Source of the DNA: Muribaculaceae bacterium
GTDB taxonomy: Bacteria; Bacillota; Clostridia; Lachnospirales; Lachnospiraceae
Length of the DNA stretch: 64,000 nucleotides
Direction of reading: 5' to 3'
Assembly (NCBI GenBank): GCA_023666425.1
Contig: JAMPCA010000001.1
Location: 889,329 to 953,328 of the forward strand
The translations under genes were made by a program, and so were the position numbers. Under the pieces are notes generated by a model. That model saw only the letters and a list, made by a program, of their open reading frames with translations, was not told the DNA's origin and ran no database searches. Below are positions 51,681-59,481 of the stretch, in pieces. Position 1 is the first letter of the stretch; each line of letters begins with the position of its first letter.

Positions 51681-51863
51681 AAATAAAAATTGCCTAACCT
51701 GTCGTGCAAACAGACTAGGCGGTGTCCTTTAGGACATTACCCCTTTGCTTGGGAGCATCCACTTTTGGAGTAGGATACTATCCGTTTGAGAGGCATCTGT
51801 CACAGCAGATGCCTTTCGTTACGTTCAATCTGAATATTCGTTATATATTCGAGTTGTTATATA
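51681..51863 (-). ncRNA. Candidate small RNA of unknown family
   Basis: No gene fits between the riboswitch promoter and 52015 on either strand. On the minus strand a near-consensus promoter (51870-51898) starts a transcript of about 180 nt with a hairpin AGGCATCTG/CAGATGCCT (51791-51814), a short one GTCC/GGAC, and a final terminator hairpin GCCTAGTCTGT/ACGACAGGTTAGGC (51692-51720) with a T-rich tail (51681-51691). The first hairpin could also end a plus-strand transcript. No family was recognised. 51600-51680 shows nothing. Confidence 0.45.
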
Positions 51864-51869
51864 ACATGC

Positions 51870-51898
51870 ATTATAACAAAAGGAAAGATTTTTGTTAA
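51870..51898 (-). promoter_or_regulatory. Promoter of the candidate small RNA
   Basis: TTAACA (51893-51898), 17-base spacer, TATAAT (51870-51875) on the minus strand. It is divergent from, and 33 bases from, the nrtR promoter. Confidence 0.55.
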
Positions 51899-51930
51899 GC
51901 TTCGTAACGAAAATATTGTAAAAATAGGCC

Positions 51931-51958
51931 TTGACATTATGCTCAAAATGAGTATAAT
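51931..51958 (+). promoter_or_regulatory. Promoter of nrtR-pncA-pncB
   Basis: Consensus TTGACA (51931-51936), 16-base spacer, TATAAT (51953-51958), about 57 bases before the nrtR ATG. Confidence 0.75.
51936..51958 (+). promoter_or_regulatory. Candidate NrtR operator
   Basis: Inverted repeat with arms ATTATGCTCA and TGAGTATAAT separated by AAA (9 of 10 positions match). It fills the spacer and -10 of the promoter, so a bound repressor would block RNA polymerase. The first downstream gene encodes the likely repressor. Confidence 0.55.
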
Positions 51959-52014
51959 TGTTTTCAACAAATAAAAACCAGACCTGAATATAAGAATGAC
52001 ATGTGAGGCGGACA

Positions 52015-52764
52015 ATGACTACAGAGACGACAAGTGAAGAAAAATTTTTGAAAGCATACCGCCCGGACAAATACGAACGTCCCTCGGTGACGGTGGATAT
52101 TCTGGTATTTACGATCCAGGACGGGCGGCTGGCGCTTCTTTTGATCCGGCGGAAAAACCACCCCTATCAGGGAAAATGGGCGATTCCCGGCGGCTTTGTG
52201 GACATCGCGGAGTCGGCGGAAGCCGCCGCTGCCAGAGAGCTCGCGGAGGAAACCGGAGTGACCTCCGTCTATCTGGAGCAGCTCTACACCTTTTCCGAAG
52301 TGAACCGCGATCCCCGGATGCGCGTCATTTCCATCGCCTATCTGGCGCTGGTGCCGGGATCCGCGCTCCTGATCCATGCCGGTTCGGACGCAAAAGAGGC
52401 CGGGCTTTTTACGCTGGCAGGCGGACAGTTTGTTTCCGGGGAAAAGGGCATAACCCTCACCGACGCGGATTTTGCCTTTGACCACGCTAAAATTATCAAC
52501 ATGGGCGTTGACCGTCTCAGAAGCAAGCTGGCTTACACCGACATTGCTTTTGAGATGCTGGGGGACAAGCACAGATTCACTCTCACAGAGCTGTGCTCTG
52601 TCCACGAGGCGATTCTCGGCGTTCCCGTCCACAAATCGAATTTCCGCCGGGATTTCCAGCGGAGATACCTCACACCGGGATATGCCGAAAAACTGGACGA
52701 GCTGTGCTACAGCCGGGGAAAACCCAGCAGCTACTATTCGTATAACAAACAAAAGGAGGACTAG
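52015..52764 (+). CDS. NrtR-like Nudix transcriptional regulator
   Basis: 249 residues. N-terminal Nudix domain (about 20-150) with an intact Nudix box (GGFVDIAESAEA, then AAARELAEETGV) and a C-terminal winged helix (about 165-240, RFTLTELCSVHEAILGVPVHKSNFRRDFQRR). NrtR proteins repress NAD salvage or synthesis genes and release DNA when they bind ADP-ribose; in most regulators the catalytic residues are lost, but here they remain, so hydrolase activity is possible. The ATG at 52015 has GAGGCGG upstream. Heads an operon with pncA (3-base gap) and pncB. Confidence 0.88.
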   Translation: MTTETTSEEKFLKAYRPDKYERPSVTVDILVFTIQDGRLALLLIRRKNHPYQGKWAIPGGFVDIAESAEAAAARELAEETGVTSVYLEQLYTFSEVNRDPRMRVISIAYLALVPGSALLIHAGSDAKEAGLFTLAGGQFVSGEKGITLTDADFAFDHAKIINMGVDRLRSKLAYTDIAFEMLGDKHRFTLTELCSVHEAILGVPVHKSNFRRDFQRRYLTPGYAEKLDELCYSRGKPSSYYSYNKQKED

Positions 52765-52767
52765 ACC

Positions 52768-53301
52768 ATGCCGGAAAACAATTATCTGATCGTCGTGGAT
52801 ATGCAAAAAGATTTTGTGGATGGGGCGCTCGGCTCGCGGGAGGCGCAGGCCATCGTTCCCGCCGTGGAAAAAAAGATTGCAGACTACAAGGGGACTGTGA
52901 TTTTTACGCTGGACACACATGAGGAAAACTATCTCGACACGCAGGAGGGCAGACTGCTCCCCGTTCCCCACTGCATCCGCGGCACAGCGGGCTGGGAGCT
53001 CGTCCCGCCGCTTGAGGTTCTGCGGCAAAAAAATAACTGCAGGGTCTATGAAAAAAACACTTTCGGCAGCACAACGCTCGCGGCGGATCTGTGCCGGGAG
53101 CATCAGACACAGCCCATTTCCGGGATTGAACTCGTCGGCCTCTGCACCGATATCTGCGTCGTCAGCAACGCGCTTCTGATCAAGGCCTTTCTGCCGGAGG
53201 TGCCTGTGTATGTAGATGCCGCCTGCTGCGCCGGAGTTACGCCGGAAAAACACGCCGCCGCCCTCGAAACCATGAAAAGCAGCCAGATTATACCCCGATG
53301 A
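52768..53301 (+). CDS. pncA: Nicotinamidase (cysteine hydrolase)
   Basis: 177 residues. Isochorismatase-like hydrolase with the triad Asp in IVVDMQKDF, Lys in VYEKNTFGS and Cys in VGLCTDICV; metal-binding D/H in LDTHEENY and PVPHC. It deamidates nicotinamide to nicotinate for the Preiss-Handler route. AAGGAGG precedes the ATG. Adjacent pncB uses its product. Confidence 0.92.
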   Translation: MPENNYLIVVDMQKDFVDGALGSREAQAIVPAVEKKIADYKGTVIFTLDTHEENYLDTQEGRLLPVPHCIRGTAGWELVPPLEVLRQKNNCRVYEKNTFGSTTLAADLCREHQTQPISGIELVGLCTDICVVSNALLIKAFLPEVPVYVDAACCAGVTPEKHAAALETMKSSQIIPR

Positions 53302-53315
53302 CAGGAGAAACCATT

Positions 53316-54554
53316 ATGAAATTACAGCCAATTATCAGCAGCTTACTGGAGAACGACCTTTACAAATTTTCCATGGGACAATGCATTTTCCACCAGTTCT
53401 CCGACTACAAGACCACCTGGACCTTTAAATGCCGCAGCGAAAAGACATACTTTACGCCCGCGATGGTGGAGGAGATCCGCGCACAGATCCGCTCCTACTG
53501 TGATCTGCGTTTTACCGAAGAGGAACTTGATTACCTGGAGAATATCCAGTGGATTAAGGGAACCTATGTAGACTTTTTAAGACTCTGGCAGCCGCGCTAC
53601 GAGGACTTTGCCATCAGCACTGACGCCGAATGCGGCCTCTCCATCGAGACACGCGGCTCCTGGCTCAATACCTCTATGTACGAGATCCCCACCTTAGCCA
53701 TTGTGAACGAGGTGTATTTCGGTATGGGGGACGATTACGACCAGCTGCTCGCCTCCTTTGAAAAACGCTTAAATGACAAGATCGGAGGTCTCATAGACGG
53801 AACCTACTGCATCGGCAGCTTCAGTGAATTCGGCCTGCGGCGGCGGCTCTCTGCGGCGGCGCAGGAGCTTTCCGTGCGGCTTCTGTGCGAAAACAATGAT
53901 AAATACCAGGAGTCGCACTGCATCGGCACCTCGAATGTCTACCTCGCCAAAAAATACGGGGTAACGCCGGTGGGTACCATGGCTCACGAGTGGATTATGT
54001 GCGTCGGACAGGGCAACCACAAGCACAATCCCGCCTACTCCAACTGGTACGCACTCGATGCGTGGGTGAAGGAGTACGGCATTTTAAACGGCGTCGCACT
54101 GACCGATACCATCACCACCGAATGCTTTCTAAAGGATTTCCAGCTCACCTACGCCCATCTGTTCTCCGGCGTGCGCCACGACAGCGGGGATCCCTTCCAG
54201 TGGGGAGAGCAGATGCTTGCCCACTATGAGAGCCTCGGCCTTGACCCAAAGAACAAGACCCTGCTGTTTTCCGACAGCCTGGATTTTGCGCGGGCGGCAA
54301 AACTGTACCAGCATTTCAAAAATCGCACAAAGGTCGCCTTTGGCATTGGAACCTATCTCTCCAACGATACAGATACGCCTGCCCTAAACATCGTTATGAA
54401 AACGACCGCCTGCAACGGCATGGACGTGGCAAAGCTTTCCGACACCTCCGGCAAGGGCATGTGCAAAAACGCCGCCTACGTCGATTACCTGACCCGCTGT
54501 ATTCACTGGCGGCTGCAAAACGAGAGAAAAGCGTCTATTCCTGCTCCTGAATGA
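53316..54554 (+). CDS. pncB: Nicotinate phosphoribosyltransferase
   Basis: 412 residues. LLENDLYKFSMGQCIFHQF at the N-terminus (substrate-binding NDLYK), FSEFGLRRRLS, GTSNVYLAKKYGVTPVGTMAHEWIM, and SGVRHDSGDPFQWGEQM for PRPP/phosphohistidine are all typical. Forms nicotinate mononucleotide. AGGAGA lies 7 bases before the ATG at 53316; an ATG-like start at 53298 is less likely. Its 3' end overlaps by 20 bases the convergent GntR gene. Confidence 0.94.
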   Translation: MKLQPIISSLLENDLYKFSMGQCIFHQFSDYKTTWTFKCRSEKTYFTPAMVEEIRAQIRSYCDLRFTEEELDYLENIQWIKGTYVDFLRLWQPRYEDFAISTDAECGLSIETRGSWLNTSMYEIPTLAIVNEVYFGMGDDYDQLLASFEKRLNDKIGGLIDGTYCIGSFSEFGLRRRLSAAAQELSVRLLCENNDKYQESHCIGTSNVYLAKKYGVTPVGTMAHEWIMCVGQGNHKHNPAYSNWYALDAWVKEYGILNGVALTDTITTECFLKDFQLTYAHLFSGVRHDSGDPFQWGEQMLAHYESLGLDPKNKTLLFSDSLDFARAAKLYQHFKNRTKVAFGIGTYLSNDTDTPALNIVMKTTACNGMDVAKLSDTSGKGMCKNAAYVDYLTRCIHWRLQNERKASIPAPE

Positions 54555-55209
54555 TCTGCTTTACGGCCAGTGCCTGATTCGTCACATGCTCCTGCATGGC
54601 CGAGACCGACTGCTCCACGTCCCGGTCCTTAAGCCCCTGCAGAATCGCCTCATGCTCACGGATCAGCACCGGATAATTCCTGGGATCCTTGACATACTCG
54701 ATCCTGTAGCGGTACATCTGCTCCCTCAGATTGTTGAGCATCGCTACCAGCTTGGGATTGCCCGTAGCCTCGTAAATGACGTCGTGAAAAGTCTCGTCCG
54801 CCTCCGCGATCATCTTCACATCACCCGTCCCTGTGCTGGACTCAAACTGCTGGTTGACCACCGACAGCCTCTGCAGCTGCTCTGCGGTGATGCGGGCGCA
54901 GGCGCTCTTCACGGCCAGCTCGTCCAGCACCTCCCGGATCTCCAGCACATCCTCCATGTCCTTTAAGGTCATTTTCGCCACCTCAGCGCCCCGTCTCGGC
55001 ATGGTGACCGCAAGTCCCTCCTGCTCCAGCATCCGGATAGCCTCCCGGATCGGCGTGCGGCTGACGCCGAGCTTTGATGCGAGCTGCAGCTCCATCAAAC
55101 GCTCCCCGGGCTTTAGATCCCCCCGGAGAATGGCTTCCCGCAGGGTATGGAACACCACATCCCGCAGCGGCAGATACGCATCCATATGCAACGTTAAATT
55201 ATCCGTCAT
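54535..55209 (-). CDS. GntR-family regulator, FadR/FCD type
   Basis: 224 residues. N-terminal winged helix (about 15-75: LREAILRGDLKPGERLMELQLASKLGVSRTPIREAIRMLEQEGL) and C-terminal FCD ligand domain (about 85-215) with the metal-binding His/Asp in ADETFHDVIYEATGN and REHEAILQGL. Effector unknown; FCD proteins bind organic acids. GAGGTG precedes the ATG at 55209. It follows ispE by 11 bases, so they share a message, and a matching operator lies ahead of ispE. Confidence 0.9.
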   Translation of the reverse strand: MTDNLTLHMDAYLPLRDVVFHTLREAILRGDLKPGERLMELQLASKLGVSRTPIREAIRMLEQEGLAVTMPRRGAEVAKMTLKDMEDVLEIREVLDELAVKSACARITAEQLQRLSVVNQQFESSTGTGDVKMIAEADETFHDVIYEATGNPKLVAMLNNLREQMYRYRIEYVKDPRNYPVLIREHEAILQGLKDRDVEQSVSAMQEHVTNQALAVKQIIQEQE

Positions 55210-55220
55210 AGCTTCACCTC

Positions 55221-56096
55221 TCACTCCCGCCGATTGTTGTATATTGTCGTAAGATAGACCTGCCGGGCAAGCCCCGACGAACGCATCTCCTCCCGCGCCA
55301 AAAGTGCCTTTTCCTCATTCTCAAACAGTCCGAATACAGTGGGCCCGCTCCCGCTCATCATCGCAGCCGATGCTCCGGAATCCAGCATCCGCTCCTTTAT
55401 GCCGGCAATCACCGGATAGTCCGGAATCGTCACCGACTCCAGCACATTGCCCATATGGGCGCAGACCCCGGCAAAATCCTTTTTCTTAATATCCGCAATC
55501 AGTGTGTTAATATCCGGGTGCCGCAGGCTTTCGTCCAGCTTCAGGTTCTGATAAACGGTCTTTGTGGACACAGAGACGGGCGGCTTTGCAATCAGCACCG
55601 GGCACTTGATCATCGGCGGAAGCGGGGTCAGCTTCTCCCCGATCCCGGTCGCCAGCGCCGTGCCCCGCATCAGACAGTAAGGAACGTCCGCGCCCAGCTT
55701 CACGCCGCGCTTCATCAAATCCCTGCGCCCAAGCCGCAGATCAAAGAGCCGGTTCATTCCGTAGAGCATGGCCGCCCCGTCCGTACTACCGCCTGCCATG
55801 CCTGCGGCAACGGGAATCCGCTTGGTCAGTTTCACCTCCACGCCCTCTCTGAGCTGGAATTCCTTCATCAAAAGCTCCGCCGCCCTGTAGACCAAATTAT
55901 TCTCATTCACCGGCAAAAAGGGCAGATTCGTCGTAATCCGGATCCCCGGCTCCCCCGTTCTTTTGATTTCCAGGCGGTCATACAGATGAATGGTCTGCAT
56001 GACCATCCGCACCTCGTGATAGCCGTCCGGCCGCCGCCTCACCACATCCAGCCCCAAATTTATCTTCGCCAGCGCCTTTAATGTAATTTCCCTCAT
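55221..56096 (-). CDS. ispE: 4-diphosphocytidyl-2-C-methyl-D-erythritol kinase
   Basis: 291 residues. GHMP kinase of the MEP isoprenoid pathway: LKALAKINLGLDVVRRRPDGYHEV at the N-terminus, the ATP loop PVAAGMAGGSTDGAAML, and MMSGSGPTVFGLF near the C-terminus. GGGGG lies 3 bases before the ATG at 56096; the upstream in-frame start at 56144 covers the promoter. First gene of ispE-gntR. Confidence 0.95.
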   Translation of the reverse strand: MREITLKALAKINLGLDVVRRRPDGYHEVRMVMQTIHLYDRLEIKRTGEPGIRITTNLPFLPVNENNLVYRAAELLMKEFQLREGVEVKLTKRIPVAAGMAGGSTDGAAMLYGMNRLFDLRLGRRDLMKRGVKLGADVPYCLMRGTALATGIGEKLTPLPPMIKCPVLIAKPPVSVSTKTVYQNLKLDESLRHPDINTLIADIKKKDFAGVCAHMGNVLESVTIPDYPVIAGIKERMLDSGASAAMMSGSGPTVFGLFENEEKALLAREEMRSSGLARQVYLTTIYNNRRE

Positions 56097-56125
56097 ATTC
56101 CCCCAATTTCCATTCTGTATCCAGT

Positions 56126-56141
56126 ATACAAAATATTGTAT
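56126..56141 (-). promoter_or_regulatory. Candidate GntR operator
   Basis: Perfect inverted repeat ATACAA-4-TTGTAT (16 bases), covering the -10 element of the ispE promoter. GntR/FCD proteins commonly bind such short palindromes, and the co-transcribed gene encodes one, so autoregulation is likely. Confidence 0.55.
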
Positions 56142-56163
56142 CACTTTTTGTACAATGGGTCAA
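56135..56163 (-). promoter_or_regulatory. Promoter of ispE-gntR
   Basis: TTGACC (56158-56163), 17-base spacer, TACAAT (56135-56140) on the minus strand. Confidence 0.7.
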
Positions 56164-56174
56164 CGCCTTCCCTC

Positions 56175-56987
56175 TCACTCCCGGCTCCTCTTCCCCCAAA
56201 AATAGGTCAGGAAATAAATGAGCGATGCGATGATCACAATCATCGGCCCCGTGGCCACATTGGTGTAGAAGCTTAAGACAAGCCCCAGCACTCCCGAAAA
56301 CATGGAAAAAATCAGGGAGAAGAGATGATACTCCCGCATATTCTCCGAGATGTTCCGGCTTGCTGCCGCAGGCAGAATGAGCAGCGCGTTGATAATCAAA
56401 ATTCCCACCCACTTGATGGAAAGCGTGACGATGAGCGCCGTCAGCACGGCAAATATATTGTCCATGAGTCTCACCGGAATCCGCTTGCTCGCCGCCAGCG
56501 TCCGGTGCAGGCAGATGGCGACAAGCCAGTTTATGCCAAACAGCCAGAACACGGCCGTCACCACAAATACGACAGCCAGATACACAATCTCCCGGTCTGT
56601 GATGCTTAACACATCGCCCACAAGAATGCTGCTATATTTGCTGAAATTGCCGCCCTTCGAGAGAATCGCCAGTCCGACCGCCACGGAGCAGGAGGAAAAA
56701 ACGGAGATGATCGTGTCGGTAGATGCTGTGTTCCTGCTCTCAATCCAGTTCAACAGAAGTGCAAAAGCCGCGGCAAAAAGCACCATGGACAGACTCGTAT
56801 CCTGCAGGCCGCAGACAAGTCCCACCGCGATGCCCGTCAGCGCAGAGTGTCCCAGCGCATCCGAAAAATACGCCATCTTTTTATTGACGATCATCGTCCC
56901 CATAAGCCCGAACAGCGGCGTGATAATACAAATGGCGATGAGCGCGCTTCTCATAAAGCCGTAATCCAGCCAGGAAGTCCAGTCCAT
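56175..56987 (-). CDS. Metal ABC transporter permease, ZnuB/TroC family
   Basis: 270 residues, about eight spans (ABC-3 family). MRSALIAICIITPLFGLMGTMIVNKKMAYFSDALGHSALTGIA is the family hallmark, with an interaction loop near SITDREIVYL and IKWVGILIINALLILPAAASRNI. Transports Zn2+ or Mn2+ with the ATPase (start and stop overlap as TAATG) and the binding protein. Order on the strand is binding protein, ATPase, permease. Confidence 0.92.
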   Translation of the reverse strand: MDWTSWLDYGFMRSALIAICIITPLFGLMGTMIVNKKMAYFSDALGHSALTGIAVGLVCGLQDTSLSMVLFAAAFALLLNWIESRNTASTDTIISVFSSCSVAVGLAILSKGGNFSKYSSILVGDVLSITDREIVYLAVVFVVTAVFWLFGINWLVAICLHRTLAASKRIPVRLMDNIFAVLTALIVTLSIKWVGILIINALLILPAAASRNISENMREYHLFSLIFSMFSGVLGLVLSFYTNVATGPMIVIIASLIYFLTYFWGKRSRE

Positions 56988-57751
56988 TACGCCTCCTCCT
57001 TTACCCAGTGCTCCTCTTTCCCTGCGCCAAATACCCGGTCAAACTCGGGGCTTGTGTAGACCTCCCGCACCGTCCCCTGCCTAAGCACTGTCTGGTCTAA
57101 AAGCACCACATGATCCGCATATCTCTTCACATAATCCAGATCGTGGGAGATCAAAATAATTGCCAGGTCATAGTGCTTTTTCAGATAATCCATCGTCTTA
57201 AAAAAGAGTTCCATTCCATTCTGGTCGATGCCCGACACCGGCTCATCCAAAAGCAAAAGCTTCGGATCGTCCATGACGGCGAGGGCAAGGAGCACACGCT
57301 GCAGCTGTCCGCCGGAGAGCTTGCACACCTGACGGTCAATCAGATCCTCCACCTCAAACACCCGCAAGGCCTGCCGGATTTTTTCGTGTACGCTTCTGCT
57401 TTTCGGCAGAAAGACCGGATACCGGGACACATAACTGGCCAGCAGATCGTACACGCTGATGGGGGTATTTTTCTCGATATTCACAGACTGGGGCACATAG
57501 CCGGTTTTCAGCCGCTGCATCCGCCCGTCCTTCGTGTCCTTAAATTCAATGTCCCCGGTGTGGGGGATATCCCCCAGCATGGCGCGCACCAGCGTGGACT
57601 TTCCGGCGCCGTTTTTTCCAATAACAGCGTTCAGTGAGCCGCAATGAATGTGCAGATTTACATCGGTGAGCACGGTCTGCTCGCCAAATGCCACGCCCAG
57701 ATGATTTACCTTGATACAATGAAACCCGCAGGGGGTAATGATTTTACGCAT
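56987..57751 (-). CDS. Metal ABC transporter ATPase, ZnuC family
   Basis: 254 residues. Walker A GKNGAGKST, Q-loop GYVPQSVNIEKNTPISVYD (typical of the zinc/manganese class), signature LSGGQLQRVLLALAV, Walker B LLLLDEP and H-loop ISHDLDYV. A Cys/His-containing start (TPCGFHCIKVNHLGV) is mildly unusual. ATP hydrolysis powers the adjacent permease. Confidence 0.92.
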   Translation of the reverse strand: MRKIITPCGFHCIKVNHLGVAFGEQTVLTDVNLHIHCGSLNAVIGKNGAGKSTLVRAMLGDIPHTGDIEFKDTKDGRMQRLKTGYVPQSVNIEKNTPISVYDLLASYVSRYPVFLPKSRSVHEKIRQALRVFEVEDLIDRQVCKLSGGQLQRVLLALAVMDDPKLLLLDEPVSGIDQNGMELFFKTMDYLKKHYDLAIILISHDLDYVKRYADHVVLLDQTVLRQGTVREVYTSPEFDRVFGAGKEEHWVKEEA

Positions 57752-57762
57752 GTAATTCCTTT

Positions 57763-58671
57763 CTACTGCAAAAGACAGCGCTCCAGCAGCTCAATATTTT
57801 TCTCCATCCCAAGAAGATAGCTGTCGGGATCGTAATCCCCCCGGTTCAGCGGATCGAGATAGCATACCTCTGCCTCTGCCTCCTTCTGCAGAGTCTCCGC
57901 CATGGATTTGCCGTAAAGCTCCTCGGCGAGAATCAGCGTCGCGCCCTCCTCCCGGACGGCAGAGACCGCCGCCTCCACCTCCCCCGCGCTGACCTGCCTC
58001 TCCTCGTCCAGATCCATGACAAAGCAGACCTGCATTCCATAGTCCTCCGCCACATAGTCAAATGCCTCGTGAAAAAGAATGACCTTCCGGCCGCCCGCGG
58101 CGGCTGCCAGCGCGCACTGCCGTTCTTCAAGGAGAGCGAGCTTTTCATCATAGACAGCCGCATTCTTCCGGTATGCCTCCCGGTTGGCAGGATCCGCCTC
58201 CCCAAGCTCTACCGCGATGGTCTGCACCATCTCCCGGTATCTCGCAGGACTCATCCACGCGTGGGCGTTTGTCTCATCTCCGTCAGAAAGAAGCTCCAGA
58301 TATTCCCCCGCCTCTATGACCGTAAGCTCCGGGTAAGCGCCGGCCACTTCCTCCATAAAGGACTCGATGCCTCCCCCGTTGACAATAAACACATCCGCCG
58401 TGCCGAGCAGCTTCATATCCTCCGGCGTAAGCTGGAAATCGTGCAGACACCCGGTCTGCGGCTCACTCAGGTTTTGAAGCGTAATCCCGGGAAGCTCTCC
58501 CGCCACATTGCAGGCGGCAATATACATGGGATAAAAGGATGTCACGACCGTAAATTCCCTCTCCTGCCGCGCCTCCCCGCCGCCATGCTTCACATAGAGC
58601 GCCGTAAGACCCATTCCCAGCGCCAGAATTCCACAGAGCATAACGACAGTAAAAACATATTTATTCCTCAT
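57763..58671 (-). CDS. Metal ABC transporter substrate-binding protein
   Basis: 302 residues, cluster A-I (ZnuA/TroA-like). Likely metal ligands: His in CLHDFQLTPED, His in NAHAWMSP, His in LFHEAFDYVAEDYGM and an acidic residue in YLDPLNRGDYDP. There is no His-rich loop, which zinc-specific ZnuA proteins often have, so manganese is as likely. The N-terminus (MRNKYVFTVVMLCGILALGMGLTAL) lacks a clean lipobox and may stay as a membrane anchor. It starts 21 bases after engB. Confidence 0.88.
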   Translation of the reverse strand: MRNKYVFTVVMLCGILALGMGLTALYVKHGGGEARQEREFTVVTSFYPMYIAACNVAGELPGITLQNLSEPQTGCLHDFQLTPEDMKLLGTADVFIVNGGGIESFMEEVAGAYPELTVIEAGEYLELLSDGDETNAHAWMSPARYREMVQTIAVELGEADPANREAYRKNAAVYDEKLALLEERQCALAAAAGGRKVILFHEAFDYVAEDYGMQVCFVMDLDEERQVSAGEVEAAVSAVREEGATLILAEELYGKSMAETLQKEAEAEVCYLDPLNRGDYDPDSYLLGMEKNIELLERCLLQ

Positions 58672-58692
58672 ACTGATTCCCTGCTTTCCACT

Positions 58693-59430
58693 CTATTTTT
58701 TCTTCGCCTTTTCCTTCTTCTTTGCTTCTTTTTTTCTGGTCTTTTTCGCCACCGGACGGCCGGTCTTTTTCCAGCGGGGCTTGCGCTCCCCTCCCGCCTC
58801 CTGCTTATTTTCATGCGCGCTTTCCTCTGGCCGCACAGACTCCGGAAGCTCCGCCACAGATTCAATCTGCCGCCAGATTTCCTCTCTCCCCTGCTTTGTC
58901 TCCGCAGAAAAAGGAATCAGTACTCCCCCACTGCCCATCGAAAGCGTCTCCCGTATCATCTGCACATGCTTTGCCAGCTGGCTGCGCTTAAGTTTATCGG
59001 CCTTTGTCGCGATAATGATGGGCGCAAAACCGTTGCTGAGCATCCAGTCATACATGAGCCGGTCATTTTCCGATGGCTCATGCCGGATATCCATGAGCAG
59101 AAAAACCGCCCGCAGCTTTTTTGAGCTGTGCAGATAGTTTTCGATCATACGCCCCCACTTCGCCTTAATCTCCACACTGGCGCTGGCGTAACCGTAGCCC
59201 GGCAGATCCACCAGATACACTGCGTCATTGACGTTGTAGAAATTGATGGTCTGGGTCTTCCCCGGCTGGGAGGAGGTACGCGCCAGCGCTTTCCGGTTCA
59301 TCAGCGCATTGATGAGCGAGGATTTCCCCACATTGGACTTGCCCGCAAATGCCACCTCGTTGTATGGATTGTCCGGGATGGTGCTGGTGATCCCGCATAC
59401 TGTCTCTAAATTTACCTCTTTTATTACCAT
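58693..59430 (-). CDS. engB: Ribosome-biogenesis GTPase EngB/YsxC with basic tail
   Basis: 245 residues. GTPase motifs AFAGKSNVGKSSLIN (G1), TSSQPGKTQ (G2), DLPGYGYA (G3), ATKADKL (G4), and SAET (G5). Helps assemble the large ribosomal subunit. Family members are about 195-210 residues; here about 45 extra residues after residue 200 are Lys/Arg/Glu-rich (for example KKTRKKEAKKKEKAKKK), probably RNA-binding. Start at 59430 is chosen because it begins with MVIKEVNLETV like the family; the ATG at 59466 adds an arginine-rich stretch without support. Confidence 0.93.
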   Translation of the reverse strand: MVIKEVNLETVCGITSTIPDNPYNEVAFAGKSNVGKSSLINALMNRKALARTSSQPGKTQTINFYNVNDAVYLVDLPGYGYASASVEIKAKWGRMIENYLHSSKKLRAVFLLMDIRHEPSENDRLMYDWMLSNGFAPIIIATKADKLKRSQLAKHVQMIRETLSMGSGGVLIPFSAETKQGREEIWRQIESVAELPESVRPEESAHENKQEAGGERKPRWKKTGRPVAKKTRKKEAKKKEKAKKK

Positions 59431-59458
59431 ATGCCTGCGCTCCCTCCTTATGATAATA

Positions 59459-59477
59459 GCCCGCACATTGTGCGGGC
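59459..59477. other. Hairpin between lon and engB
   Basis: GCCCGCAC/GTGCGGGC with a 3-base loop, perfect 8-bp stem. No T-tract on the minus strand, so rather an mRNA-stabilising or processing element than a terminator. Confidence 0.55.
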
Positions 59478-59481
59478 CATC

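Noticed and set aside
51690-51830. Considered a known riboswitch (TPP, SAM, preQ1) or 6S RNA at 51.7-51.8 kb
   Set aside because: None of the conserved cores was found; the 5' end pairs with itself rather than with the 3' end as 6S would require.
51964-53253. Minus-strand frame of 429 codons across nrtR and pncA
   Set aside because: Antisense shadow; the plus-strand genes have clear motifs, ribosome-binding sites and a promoter.
58069-59124. Plus-strand frame of 351 codons across the metal-binding protein and engB genes
   Set aside because: Antisense to two recognised genes; no ribosome-binding site or domain.
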